From NCBI RefSeq assembly GCF_001263355.1, contig NZ_LGYO01000034.1:62960-126959 (forward strand): 64,000 nucleotides of DNA. Direction: 5' to 3'. Each line of letters begins with the position of its first letter. Within the stretch, counting starts at the first letter, position 1. Positions 18,874-28,027 of the stretch are shown here, one piece after another. A program made the translations under genes and the position numbers. Below the pieces are notes generated by a model, which was given only the letters and a program-made list of their open reading frames with translations, had not been told where the DNA came from and did not search any database. The stretch is from Acetobacterium bakii. Its GTDB lineage: Bacteria > Bacillota > Clostridia > Eubacteriales > Eubacteriaceae.

Positions 18874-19699
18874 TGGCAGCTCCTTTTTTCATTGCTTTTC
18901 TAAAGGACTCGGTCAGTTCAAGTCGGGTATCAATCAGATATTTTGTGTAGATATGCTGTGGATTTTTAAAAATGGTCTCGGCATTTCCATATTCCACAGC
19001 ACAGCCATCCTTCATCACCAGAAGATCATCGGATAAGTGCTTAACTACCCCCAGGTCATGGGAAATAAAAATTAGCGCCGTTCCAAACGCTTTTCTGATG
19101 ATTTTAAACTCTTCCACCACCTGACCCTGATTGATGGAATCCAGGGCTGTGGTGGGTTCATCTGCCACAATAATATCCGGTTCCATGGCCAATGCAGTGG
19201 CAATCATACACCGCTGGAGCATCCCGCCGGAAAGCTGATGGGGATATTTTTTAATTACCTGATCGGGTTCATGCATGTTCATCACCTTAAGGGCATCCTG
19301 GGCCAGCTTTAGCCCCTGTTTTTTTGACAGATTTTTGTTTTCCACAAAGGTTTCTGCCATCTGCTCGCCGATTTTTCCCAGCGGATCAAACGCCGACATG
19401 GCATCCTGCAAAATCATGCAGATATGCTTTCCCCGAATAGCTCTCATCTTATTTTTGTCCTGATTCAGCAAATTAAGCCCTTGGCCTTTAGTGCTAAATG
19501 AGGCTTCTCCCTGACTTTTGAGCCAGGGATGGTTAAGTCCCAGCAAGGCCTTTGCAATCATTGATTTTCCGCTGCCGCTTTCACCAACAATACCCAGACA
19601 GGAATTTTCTTCCAGTGAAAAGCTCACATCATGGATGATCTCCTCCTGATTCCGTTCGTCCGTCACCCTTAAGTTTTCAACTTCAAGTAAAACGCTCAT
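18866..19699 (-). CDS. Opp/Dpp/Nik-type ABC transporter ATP-binding protein (OppD/NikD position)
   Basis: This 277-residue ATPase has Walker A GESGSGKSM near residue 38, in which the usual final Ser/Thr is replaced by Met. The signature is LSGGMLQR and Walker B is IIVADEPTTALD, then FISHDLGVVKHL. The Walker A change is worth noting because that residue normally ligates Mg through its hydroxyl; the preceding Ser (GKS) is intact and carries that role, so activity is probably retained. The gene overlaps the permease stop by four bases. Confidence 0.9.
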   Translation of the reverse strand: MSVLLEVENLRVTDERNQEEIIHDVSFSLEENSCLGIVGESGSGKSMIAKALLGLNHPWLKSQGEASFSTKGQGLNLLNQDKNKMRAIRGKHICMILQDAMSAFDPLGKIGEQMAETFVENKNLSKKQGLKLAQDALKVMNMHEPDQVIKKYPHQLSGGMLQRCMIATALAMEPDIIVADEPTTALDSINQGQVVEEFKIIRKAFGTALIFISHDLGVVKHLSDDLLVMKDGCAVEYGNAETIFKNPQHIYTKYLIDTRLELTESFRKAMKKGAANG

Positions 19700-20580
19700 G
19701 TAGTTACCGCCTTTTTTCGACTGAATATTGATCGCTGTTTTTGTTTAAACCCTTTGCTGATTCTGGGATTAAGAGCCTCTTGAATGCTGTCGCCCAGAAA
19801 ATTAAAGGCTGCAACCACGAGGAAAATAGCAAACCCGGGTGCCAGCATCTGACCCGGGTTAATGGTCATCACATTTTTGGCTTCGTTTAACATCATGCCC
19901 CATTCCGCTGTCGGTGGTTGAACACCCAGTCCCAAAAAGGAAAGCGCTGAAATATTCAGGATGATACTTGCGGTATCCAGGGTGGCTAGAACCGCTATTT
20001 CTCCGCTGGCCCCATGGATTAAGTGTTTCTTGATGATACTCGCGGTACTGCAACCGGATACCTTGGCAAAACGGATGTAGTTGCTATCCATAAACTGTAT
20101 TACAATGGACCGAATCATCCGGACGTACCAGGCCCATTTTGCAATCACCGTTGCCAGCACAATATTGAAAATCCCAGTCCCTAAAATACCCACAATGGCT
20201 AAAATCAGAACTTCACTGGGAAAAGACAGCATGATATCACAGATCCGCATAATCACATCATCCACCCATCCTCTGAAATAACCAGAGATAACCCCCAGAA
20301 TCGTTCCGATAAAAATGGTAATCATCATGGTTAGAATCGATACCAGTACGGTCACCCGTCCCCCAAATAAAATCCGGGAAAAGACATCACGACCCAATTG
20401 ATCGGTTCCAAACCAATGGGCCAGTGAGGGTCCCTGAAATTTTTCCATAATATTCTGGGCGGTGGGATCATAAGGCGCAATCAGCGGCGCAAAAATCGCC
20501 ATTAAAATCACAAGGCCCAGAAAAACACTGACTCCCATAGCCAGACGATCAGCTCTGAACCGTTTCCAAAATCCTGCCAT
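19696..20580 (-). CDS. Opp/Dpp/Nik-type ABC transporter permease (DppC/NikC-like)
   Basis: I start this at the ATG at 20580 (MAGFWKRFRADRLAMGV) because GGGAGG lies just upstream; a longer frame would overlap the preceding gene by about 70 bases. The DppC hallmark HWFGTDQLGRDVFSRILFGG is near residue 55. The EAA loop AKVSGCSTASIIKKHL and the NISALSFLGLGVQPPTAEWG block follow. About six membrane segments are visible. It forms the channel with the permease at 20582-21511. Confidence 0.9.
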   Translation of the reverse strand: MAGFWKRFRADRLAMGVSVFLGLVILMAIFAPLIAPYDPTAQNIMEKFQGPSLAHWFGTDQLGRDVFSRILFGGRVTVLVSILTMMITIFIGTILGVISGYFRGWVDDVIMRICDIMLSFPSEVLILAIVGILGTGIFNIVLATVIAKWAWYVRMIRSIVIQFMDSNYIRFAKVSGCSTASIIKKHLIHGASGEIAVLATLDTASIILNISALSFLGLGVQPPTAEWGMMLNEAKNVMTINPGQMLAPGFAIFLVVAAFNFLGDSIQEALNPRISKGFKQKQRSIFSRKKAVTT

Positions 20581-20581
20581 T

Positions 20582-21511
20582 TTATGCCTCCCTTCGCATT
20601 CTTGGATCAACTGCCACCGAACCAATATCCACCAGTAAATTACAAACCACAAACAAAATTGCCATAATCAGCACATAGGCCTGAATCATTGGAAAATCGC
20701 GATTGAATATAGCCGTGACACACAGCCTGCCGATGCCGGGCCAGGCAAAAATATTTTCAATCACGACCGTTCCGGCAATCAATTTTGGTATCGACATGCC
20801 AAGCGCCGTTAATGACGTCTGCAGCGAATTTTTAAACACATGTCTGGTGATGGTCCGCTCCGACAACCCTCGGACCCGTCCATATAAGACATAGTTCTCC
20901 CGTTTATTCTGAATCATATTATTACGAATCAATCTGACATAGGTTGAAATATACCCCAGCGACAGGGTCACCGCCGGTAAAACAACCGATCCCGGGGTGG
21001 TCATCCCACTGGTGGGAAAAACATGCAGTTTGACCGAAAAGAGCCACATCAGTAGAATACCTGCCCAAAAACTGGGAACGGCAGTCCCTATAAAAACAAT
21101 TCCCCGCATGATCTTGTCGGTCATCGTATCTTCCTTGACCGCACATAAAACCCCTACCCCCACCGAAACAATCACGGTAATCACCAGGGAAATTCCTGCC
21201 AGATAGAGCGTCGGGGGCAAGGCCTTGGCTATTTCTTCTCCCACCGGTTTATTATTCGCATAGCTGTTGCCAAAATCCCCGTGCAGGGCATTTCCCAGCC
21301 AGGTAAGGTATCGGGTCATAAATGGATCATCCAGTCCCAGCTGTTCCCGCATTTGGGCAATGTTTTCAGCCGTTGGCGTAACCTCATTCACCCGGATGGC
21401 AACCTCGGCGGGATCGCTGGGGCTCATGTTGATCAGGATAAAGGCAAAAAAGGAGATTCCGATTAATATCGGAATCATCCATAGGAGCCTTTTGACGATG
21501 TAATTTTTCAT
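20582..21511 (-). CDS. Opp/Dpp/Nik-type ABC transporter permease (DppB/NikB-like)
   Basis: This 309-residue permease has the DppB N-terminus (RLLWMIPILIGISFFAFILI read as one helix), the MSPSDPAEVAIR loop, and the motif ENIFAWPGIGRLCVTAIFNRD near residue 255. It ends at SVAVDPRMRREA, the normal family C-terminus. Its stop lies one base before the next permease start, so translation is coupled. Confidence 0.9.
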   Translation of the reverse strand: MKNYIVKRLLWMIPILIGISFFAFILINMSPSDPAEVAIRVNEVTPTAENIAQMREQLGLDDPFMTRYLTWLGNALHGDFGNSYANNKPVGEEIAKALPPTLYLAGISLVITVIVSVGVGVLCAVKEDTMTDKIMRGIVFIGTAVPSFWAGILLMWLFSVKLHVFPTSGMTTPGSVVLPAVTLSLGYISTYVRLIRNNMIQNKRENYVLYGRVRGLSERTITRHVFKNSLQTSLTALGMSIPKLIAGTVVIENIFAWPGIGRLCVTAIFNRDFPMIQAYVLIMAILFVVCNLLVDIGSVAVDPRMRREA

Positions 21512-21545
21512 TGTCCTACTCCATTGCTGTTTTTTTCATTCATGT

Positions 21546-23141
21546 TTAATTTGAGAAATACATTTTTTCAAAAGGTATTTCGTATTGGGAATCGTTAAAG
21601 GTTACTCCTTTTAGTCCGGTAATGGCTACGGCTTTGGTTTTTGAATAGGAGATTGGCACATAAACATACTGATCATTTATATAGGTCAATACTTCTTTAT
21701 ACATATCCGCACGTTTTGTTTCATCAGCTTCAATCATGATTTTGGTAATGGTTTCATCCAGCCATTGTTTTTTCTCAAGACCGACCTGGGCCTGATAATC
21801 GCCATGGGCTGGTATTCGCCAGGAAGAAACATAGGATTGCGGATCGTAGGGTGTTCCCCATGACAGTGAATACTGCAGATCAAAATCGCCTGTTTTCTGA
21901 CGGTCAAGGAAGGCCTGTTTTTCTTCACCCAGAATATTCATCGTAATTCCAATGACTGCCAGGTCCGCTTGGATTGATTCGGCAATGGTGCCTTCCTGGG
22001 CATTTTTGGAATTATAAGAGAATATGATTTCCAGTTTTTGCCCGTCTTTTTCCCGAACACCCTCAGAACCAACTTTCCAGCCGGCTTCTTCCAATAATTG
22101 AATGGCTTTTTCCTGATTATAGGAAATAGTCTTTAACTCAATATCACAATAGGGCACATCCCTGGACAATAAGGTGTCCGCCTGATCTTCAGAGCCGTTT
22201 AAAATTCCCTGAATGATATTTTCCTTATTGACTGCATATTCAATGGCTTCCCGAACCTTAATATCCTTGGTGATGGGTGTGTTGGTATTGATAAGTATTG
22301 CCCTGGAAGCAATCGGCTCGCTTATATAGGTTTCGTAGGCGCCTTCTTCTTCCAGTTTTTTATAGGAATCCAAATCGACCTGATCCCCGTCGGCACCGAA
22401 CAGAAGATCCACTTCGTTATTTTGCAAAGCCAGCAGAATGGTTTGGGAATCCGGCATCACCTTCCAGTTGATTTTTTTTATTTTGGTTTTTTCGCCCCAA
22501 TAATCTGCGTTTTGGGTGAAGGTTGCGTATTGATTATCGACATGTTCGGATAATACCCATGGTCCGGTTCCAATATAGCCGTTCACCCCATCTTTGGTTG
22601 TGCCGTTGACAAAACAGTTTGGCGAGATAAATCGAAAGGGACGGGTTAGACCCAGCTCAACCAGGGTAGGGTAGTAAGGGTGTTTTAATACCAGTTTAAA
22701 GGTATGTTCATCAACCACCACATTTTCTTTGATTTCATTGACCATGTCCAACCAGGCATGGCGTTCCAGATTTCCCACAATAGCATCCATATTAAGTTTG
22801 ACTGCTTCGGCATTAAAGGGTGCGCCATCGGTAAAGGTGACATTTTCTCTTAGATGGAAGGTGTATTCCAAACCGTCATCGGAAATTTCCCAGCTTTCGG
22901 CAAGGGCTGGTTTGACTTCGCCACCTTCATTTTTTGTGAGTCCTTCAAAAACCATGTTTTGAGCCGACATTTCTCCGGAATACAGATGGGGATTAATATC
23001 CCTGATATCTTTGGTACAGGCATAATTAAGCGCTTCTTTTGTGGAAACATCGGTGTTTGCCGCTGTACCTGCGCAACCTGAAAAGATACCGACACACAAA
23101 ACGGCCGTCATCACCACCACTAAACCTTTTTTAAAATTCAT
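21546..23141 (-). CDS. SBP_bac_5 family substrate-binding lipoprotein, behind a cobalamin riboswitch
   Basis: This 531-residue lipoprotein has a lipobox ending FSGCAG near residue 23. The family core is ALNYACTKDIRDINPHLYSGE and then LAESWEISDDGLEYTFHLRENVTF (two separate short motifs, LAESWEIS and YTFHLRENV). It is the first gene of the second Opp/Dpp/Nik-type importer. The cobalamin riboswitch and terminator upstream (23296-23592) imply a ligand tied to corrinoid metabolism, for example cobalt or nickel complexes or corrinoid precursors. That link is inference; the fold alone fits peptides or nickel. Confidence 0.9.
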   Translation of the reverse strand: MNFKKGLVVVMTAVLCVGIFSGCAGTAANTDVSTKEALNYACTKDIRDINPHLYSGEMSAQNMVFEGLTKNEGGEVKPALAESWEISDDGLEYTFHLRENVTFTDGAPFNAEAVKLNMDAIVGNLERHAWLDMVNEIKENVVVDEHTFKLVLKHPYYPTLVELGLTRPFRFISPNCFVNGTTKDGVNGYIGTGPWVLSEHVDNQYATFTQNADYWGEKTKIKKINWKVMPDSQTILLALQNNEVDLLFGADGDQVDLDSYKKLEEEGAYETYISEPIASRAILINTNTPITKDIKVREAIEYAVNKENIIQGILNGSEDQADTLLSRDVPYCDIELKTISYNQEKAIQLLEEAGWKVGSEGVREKDGQKLEIIFSYNSKNAQEGTIAESIQADLAVIGITMNILGEEKQAFLDRQKTGDFDLQYSLSWGTPYDPQSYVSSWRIPAHGDYQAQVGLEKKQWLDETITKIMIEADETKRADMYKEVLTYINDQYVYVPISYSKTKAVAITGLKGVTFNDSQYEIPFEKMYFSN

Positions 23142-23295
23142 TTTCTTCTCTCCTCTTTGATAATTCTATTTGATAAGCTTCCAGGTTTTAGAATACATGT
23201 TTTATGCAATTTATTTTCAGGTACCTGGGAGAAAAATCATAAATTAATATCCTTTGGGTTGTGGACATGTGTATGAAGATCAACAGGGAGTTTTT

Positions 23296-23332
23296 AAATA
23301 AAAAACTCCCTGTCTCAAAAAAGACAAGGAGT
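23296..23332 (-). terminator. Intrinsic terminator, expression platform of the 23420-23592 riboswitch
   Basis: On the minus strand ACTCCTTGTCT pairs with AGACAGGGAGT (one G-U pair) over a short T-rich loop and is followed by TTTTTTATTT. A second hairpin, CAGGGAGTTTTT with AAAAACTCCCTG (23284-23312), shares the descending arm, so the two are mutually exclusive. This gives the riboswitch a way to switch termination on or off before the binding-protein gene. Confidence 0.8.
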
Positions 23333-23419
23333 CGTAGTCGCAATAGGGCAGAATTTTGCCATTATTAGCTTCTTAACATCCATCTACCCATCCTTCTCGT
23401 AGGTCAACAACGAATCACA

Positions 23420-23592
23420 TTACAAGTAGGTCTTCTGGCTTACGGATCATCATCTTAATTTCGCCTTCCCAGTATCATACGGATACCAGTGACATCATGA
23501 AATCAGACTCCTCGATTACAGCTGCGGGACAGCATGGGATTTTAACCCATTTTCCTGTTATCTGTTGAATTTCTATTCAACAGCGCTTGTAA
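23420..23592 (-). promoter_or_regulatory. Cobalamin riboswitch upstream of the Opp/Dpp/Nik-type importer and MATE gene
   Basis: Read on the minus strand, the B12 box is AGCCAGAAGACCTACTT at the 3' end. The core GGGTTAAAATCCCATGCTGT, then CCCGCAGCTGTAATCG, matches the conserved GGTGAAAATCC/CGCNACTGTAA segment of the family. The closing stem is TTACAAG with CTTGTAA. It lies about 280 bases before the start of the lipoprotein gene, with a terminator between. Confidence 0.9.
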
Positions 23593-23644
23593 TAACTTAT
23601 TCAATTTAGTTATGCATACCATTTCAATGGCTTCGCAAAAATAC

Positions 23645-23687
23645 TTTGTAAAAACAAAATATGAGTAATTCATCTTGAATTACTCAT
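23645..23687 (-). terminator. Intrinsic terminator after the LysR gene
   Basis: The minus strand has ATGAGTAATTC pairing with GAATTACTCAT across a five-base loop, followed by ATTTTGTTTTTA. It lies 110 bases after the LysR stop codon, and separates it from the riboswitch for the next operon. Confidence 0.7.
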
Positions 23688-23798
23688 TCTTTCTGTTTGC
23701 CATTTTATCATCGAAAAGTCTCTTTTGCAACCCAAACAGGTGTTATTAGCTATGCCAATTTAGCATAGCTATCCATTCCATCGTTGCTTTTACCAGAA

Positions 23799-24713
23799 TC
23801 AACTTTCCATATTTTTAATGATGTAGTCGATAAATGTATTCCCCCAATCACTGAGCTCTTCTGATCGCCTGCGAATATAACCAAACATAACCACATTCTC
23901 TTTTTCATATAGCGGAATACCGTTGAGATCTTTTTCATCAACTTGATCCGTGATATAGCCGCTGCTGATATTGGCTAAATCTGTGGTTTGCAAAAGCTGC
24001 AGCAGCACAGCTTCACTGTTGGTAATCACTGCATTTTCAAATATTGGTATGTTTTTTCCCTTTGCGTTAGTTATCTTCCAGTAATTATTCAAATCAAACT
24101 CATCCTCGTAACACTGAACCAGTTTTATTTTTTTTAATTCATCTTCACCAATTTCATTTGCCTGAAATAAGGGATGCTTACTTCCAAGATAGAGGACCAC
24201 CTGGGTTTTTTTTAATTCAATAAATTCCAGGTGATTTCTTGACAAAACATATTGGAAGGCTGTATTCTGACTGCTCATGACATAAACAAACCCTAATTCA
24301 TCCTGATAGGCCGCTACCCGTCTGATGATTTCCTCCACACTGGCAGAATACATTTGGAAATGCAGCCGGTCTATATTAAAATGATTATAAAAATCCGCAA
24401 AAATCCTGGCCATCCATGCACTGGGATTGCTGGATATCTGCAGTGGTTCAATGTGATCTGCCTGGGAGAAGGAGGATAGCATTTCAATATTTTCAATTGC
24501 CTTACATGCATACTCATACACATGCTTTCCCTTGGTGGATAGCAAAACACCCCGGCTTTTTCTCTGGAATAAATCAAAACCCAAGTGATCTTCCAGCACT
24601 TTAATAGCCTTGCTCACATTAGGTTGGGTTGTGTACAATATTTCTGCGGCCTTGCTGAACGAACCCACGTCGGCACATACAATAAAATATTTTAATTGTT
24701 TTAATTCGATCAT
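23799..24713 (-). CDS. LysR family transcriptional regulator under a cobalamin riboswitch
   Basis: I start this at the ATG at 24713 (MIELKQLKYFIV), with AAAGGT eight bases upstream; a further in-frame ATG lies at 24746. The winged helix-turn-helix is clear: GSFSKAAEILYTTQPNVSKAI near residues 18-38, then LEDHLGFDLFQR and STKGKHVYEYA. The rest is a two-lobe effector domain. A cobalamin riboswitch with a strong terminator lies upstream, so the regulator should be made mainly when corrinoid is scarce. Likely targets are neighbouring corrinoid or importer genes, but no target is shown by the sequence. Confidence 0.9.
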   Translation of the reverse strand: MIELKQLKYFIVCADVGSFSKAAEILYTTQPNVSKAIKVLEDHLGFDLFQRKSRGVLLSTKGKHVYEYACKAIENIEMLSSFSQADHIEPLQISSNPSAWMARIFADFYNHFNIDRLHFQMYSASVEEIIRRVAAYQDELGFVYVMSSQNTAFQYVLSRNHLEFIELKKTQVVLYLGSKHPLFQANEIGEDELKKIKLVQCYEDEFDLNNYWKITNAKGKNIPIFENAVITNSEAVLLQLLQTTDLANISSGYITDQVDEKDLNGIPLYEKENVVMFGYIRRRSEELSDWGNTFIDYIIKNMES

Positions 24714-24846
24714 ATCACAAACCTTTTTAAATCGATTTTCTTTCATATTAAGCTTCTCTTTCTGGTGTAATAACAGTTGCTGAATACCTTAACCGCATCG
24801 TCAACCCTATTTTTTTCAATACTTACTGGTTTTATTAAAGCGCTAT

Positions 24847-24881
24847 AAAAAAAAAGGGCTTCTTTTTTTCAAAAGAAACCC
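24847..24881 (-). terminator. Intrinsic terminator between cobalamin riboswitch and LysR gene
   Basis: The minus strand has GGGTTTCTTTT pairing with AAAAGAAGCCC and nine T directly after the stem. It sits about 60 bases past the B12 box and about 130 bases before the LysR start, as expected for a transcriptional expression platform. Confidence 0.85.
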
Positions 24882-24937
24882 TTCCCATTTATAGGCCTTC
24901 ACGTCGCAAAAATACATTTCCCCAGCATTCTACTTTA

Positions 24938-25086
24938 ATTAAGGCAGGTCTACTGGCTTATAGATCATTCTCGTTCTAACCTTCCCAAGCTCAGCTCAGT
25001 GGTATTTAAGAATTCGTCACTATATACAGTGGTGGGTCCGCGCTTTTCAGCTTCCCTATTCTCCAATTTTAATATTGGCACCTTTA
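24938..25086 (-). promoter_or_regulatory. Cobalamin riboswitch upstream of the LysR gene
   Basis: On the minus strand the B12 box is AGCCAGTAGACCTGCC, almost the textbook consensus. The 5' part contains AAAGGTGCC, AATAGGGAAGCTGAAAAGC and GCGGACCCACCACTGTA, matching the conserved core. It is followed by the terminator at 24847-24881. The gene it controls is a LysR regulator, which is an unusual target for this riboswitch class. Confidence 0.92.
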
Positions 25087-25114
25087 TTATTTTATTCAAT
25101 TTTTATTGATCTAA

Positions 25115-25143
25115 ATATTAGCATAGTATAACATACTAAACAA
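25115..25143 (-). promoter_or_regulatory. Sigma-A promoter with a palindromic operator, before the LysR riboswitch
   Basis: The minus strand has TTGTTT, a 17-base spacer and TAATAT. The spacer contains a perfect palindrome, TAGTAT-GTT-ATACTA (25124-25138), lying exactly between the -35 and -10. This is a good position for a repressor site, possibly for autoregulation. Confidence 0.6.
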
Positions 25144-25224
25144 TGTTTTTCCTCTCATTCCATCAAATTAAATTAATTGATCCAACATTTTAAAGCGCAC
25201 TGTAAATCAAGGTTGGAAGACTGT

Positions 25225-27222
25225 CTATCTTTCCTGTTTCACCAGTTTATAATAAGCCTTCGCTGTCAGCATAAAAATCAAGGCATAAAATAGCGCAAAC
25301 ACCAATGCGGTGGCTAAGGTACACAGAATTATCAGTGTAGTATCAGTCAATCGAAACACCGCCAGCATTTTTGTAATGACCGGCATTGCAAAGCCAACGT
25401 GAATGACCGCCACTGCAAGAGGCAGGAAGAATACCATCAGGATTTGTTTGCCGATGGTTTTTTTGACTTCTTTTTTATCCATGCCAACTTTTTGCATAAT
25501 CTCAAAGCGGTCCCGGTCTTCATATCCTTCGGATATCTGTTTGAAATAGATGATCAGCACCGTTGCCATCATAAACAGCGCCCCTAAAAATACTCCTAGG
25601 AATAAAAAGCCCCCAAAGATGGCATACCATTCGGAAATGGACAAATAAAGGTTATCCATATAAAAATCAGGATTCAGTTGTGTCAGTGAAGCCTTCAGAT
25701 TTTCTGAGAAAAGCATTTTGTGCGCTTCTGTGCCATTCAAATTAAACAACGTCGCCGCCAATACGGTATTGGGCTGATCCTTAACTTCCATGGACTGGAG
25801 AATGGTTGTCATGGTTTGTTCATCATTAACAATGAGATAGTATTTGTCCATGAAATTTTCTTTCTTTTTGCTGTCTATGGGAATGAATTCCAGTTCTTCT
25901 TTAACGGTGTAATCATTATTACCAAAGGCTATGGCCTTTTCATTATAATTTTCACCAACCGAGAACACCATCACTTCATTTTCAGCCAGGGTTTTATGCG
26001 TTTGAGCCATTTGATTGTAGTCACTTAACGAAATAATAGAAAAATCACTGACCTCGTCATAGTATGCCATATCATCGCCATTGCTCTCCTCATAGGTATC
26101 CGGTAAAAAATGACTACCTTCCTGCATTGCCGTAAATTGACTGTAATTGAAGTTAAGCTTATCCACCACTTCCACATTTCCCTTTGTCTGGGCCTCTTCA
26201 ATGATCCTTTCGATGGCTGAGGGATCGACCATGGCCGCCTCACCGGTAATGCCGACATCCAGATGGAACAGATCCCGCATCATGCTTTCCTGGCCGATGT
26301 ACAGGGATATTGTGGTTGAAATAGTCACCAGCACCATGGTACACAGAATACAAATGCTGGCCAGGCCAACGGCATTTTGCTTCATGCGGTAGATCATTCC
26401 AGAAACAGAAATAAAGTTTCGTGATTGATAATAGAAGGGCTTATTCTTTTTCAACATTTTCAGCAGGGCAATGCTCCCTGAGGTAAACAACGCATAGGTT
26501 CCCACAATGACAAACAATACTGCCACTAAGAACAGCAGCAATGCCTCAAGCGGAGATTTCACCGTAAAAGCAATGGCATAGCCGATTCCCAGAGAAATGA
26601 GCCCAATCACTGTCATAATCCAGGAAGCTTTTGGTTCTTTCTCGCCTTGTTCCCCGCCTTTTAAAAGATCAATGGGATTTGCCAGCTTTACCTGCAGAAA
26701 ATTTGTCAGCAGGGTCAGCAGAAAAACAAGGAAGAACACCGCCGCGGTTATGAAAAGCCCTCGAACATCCACATAAAAAGCAATGGGCGTTTGAAAACGA
26801 ATCATGTTGAGCAGTAAAAGAAAGAGCAGCTTCCCAATCAGGATGCCTCCCAGCAGCCCCAACACCAGACTAATTGCGGCAGTATACAAGGTTTCATAAA
26901 ACAATACCCTGGCAATGTGTTTCTTTTCCAGCCCTAAAATGCTGTACAGGCCCAGTTCCTTTTTTCGTCGCTTAATTAAGAAACTGTTGGTATAAAAGAG
27001 AAAAATCACTGCGAAGATGCCAATAAAAATAGTTCCCAGAAAAAGAATCATTTTGAGATTTCCAGAACCCGGCATGCTATCCAGACCCTCGTTTCCGTAA
27101 ATGGAGATCATCGTATAAAAAGTAATGATTGAACCAATGCAGGTTAAGATATAGGGAATATACGTATTGGCATTTTTCTTAAGATTTAACAGCGCCAGCT
27201 TGGGGTAAAACAACCTATTCAA
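25225..27222 (-). CDS. Bce-type ABC transporter permease (FtsX domain)
   Basis: This large permease has about ten membrane segments, with an FtsX-type region in the first part (KRRKKELGLYSILGLEKKHI) and a long extracellular domain of about 200 residues between later helices, the layout of BceB peptide-antibiotic transporters. I start it at a TTG at 27222, because AGGAGGT lies seven bases upstream; the longer ATG frame has no ribosome site and would overlap the ATPase gene more deeply. It overlaps the ATPase stop by eight bases. A matching kinase and regulator lie just upstream, so antimicrobial-peptide sensing and resistance is the likely role. Confidence 0.88.
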   Translation of the reverse strand: MNRLFYPKLALLNLKKNANTYIPYILTCIGSIITFYTMISIYGNEGLDSMPGSGNLKMILFLGTIFIGIFAVIFLFYTNSFLIKRRKKELGLYSILGLEKKHIARVLFYETLYTAAISLVLGLLGGILIGKLLFLLLLNMIRFQTPIAFYVDVRGLFITAAVFFLVFLLTLLTNFLQVKLANPIDLLKGGEQGEKEPKASWIMTVIGLISLGIGYAIAFTVKSPLEALLLFLVAVLFVIVGTYALFTSGSIALLKMLKKNKPFYYQSRNFISVSGMIYRMKQNAVGLASICILCTMVLVTISTTISLYIGQESMMRDLFHLDVGITGEAAMVDPSAIERIIEEAQTKGNVEVVDKLNFNYSQFTAMQEGSHFLPDTYEESNGDDMAYYDEVSDFSIISLSDYNQMAQTHKTLAENEVMVFSVGENYNEKAIAFGNNDYTVKEELEFIPIDSKKKENFMDKYYLIVNDEQTMTTILQSMEVKDQPNTVLAATLFNLNGTEAHKMLFSENLKASLTQLNPDFYMDNLYLSISEWYAIFGGFLFLGVFLGALFMMATVLIIYFKQISEGYEDRDRFEIMQKVGMDKKEVKKTIGKQILMVFFLPLAVAVIHVGFAMPVITKMLAVFRLTDTTLIILCTLATALVFALFYALIFMLTAKAYYKLVKQER

Positions 27223-27982
27223 TGTCGTTACCTCCTGATGCCAGCAAAGCCAGGGTGAATGATATTTTCTGATACATGTCATCATTGCTCATGGATCCGC
27301 GATAGATTTGATTAAAGATCTCGCCATCTTTAATAAACAAAACCCGATTGGCATGACTGGCCGCGGCCACGCTATGGGTCACCATTAGAATCGTCTGACC
27401 TAAATCATTAATGCTTGAAAAGATTTTCAGTAAATTCAAAGCTGACTTGGAATCCAGGGCCCCAGTGGGTTCGTCAGCCAGCACCAGCTTGGGATTGGTA
27501 ATCAATGCCCGGGCCACGGCTGCCCGTTGTTTTTGCCCTCCGGAAACCTCATAGGGAAACTTCGTGAGGATCTCATCAATCCGCAGCTTTTCAGCAATGG
27601 GTTTGATCCGGCTATTCATCTCGTTATAGCCTTTCTGTGCCAATACCAGGGGCAGGAAAATATTGTCCTGGATGGAAAAGGTGTCCAGCAGGTTAAAATC
27701 CTGAAAAACAAAACCCAGATTATCCCGGCGAAAAGCCGATATTTCACAGTCCTTTATGCTTACAATGTTCCTGCCGTCCAAAAACACTTCCCCGCTGGTA
27801 GGCTTGTCCAGCGATGCCAAAATATTAAGCAGGGTGGTTTTTCCGGAACCGGACTCACCCATGATGGCCACATATTCCCCCTGTTCAACAGAAAAAGTCA
27901 CATTTGACAATGCCTGAACCTGATTTCCTCCAAATCGCGTGGTGTATATTTTTTTTAAACTGTTAACTTCCAATAATCGCAT
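27215..27982 (-). CDS. Bce-type ABC transporter ATP-binding protein
   Basis: I start this at the ATG at 27982 (MRLLEVNSLKKIYTT), with GGGAGA upstream. Walker A is GESGSGKTT near residue 40, the signature is VSGGQKQRAA near 145, and Walker B is LVLADEPTGALDSK, typical of the LolD/MacB/BceA ATPases. It pairs with the permease directly downstream. A promoter and a 34-base palindrome lie upstream at 28028-28090. Confidence 0.92.
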   Translation of the reverse strand: MRLLEVNSLKKIYTTRFGGNQVQALSNVTFSVEQGEYVAIMGESGSGKTTLLNILASLDKPTSGEVFLDGRNIVSIKDCEISAFRRDNLGFVFQDFNLLDTFSIQDNIFLPLVLAQKGYNEMNSRIKPIAEKLRIDEILTKFPYEVSGGQKQRAAVARALITNPKLVLADEPTGALDSKSALNLLKIFSSINDLGQTILMVTHSVAAASHANRVLFIKDGEIFNQIYRGSMSNDDMYQKISFTLALLASGGNDIE

Positions 27983-28027
27983 CTTGTTCTCCCTTTTGTT
28001 TGAAATTCCATCGAAAAGTACGGTGTT

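Noticed and set aside
18866..19699. Possible inactive OppD-type ATPase because Walker A reads GESGSGKSM
   Set aside because: The Lys and the Ser that binds Mg are present; only the following variable position is Met, so loss of function is not supported.
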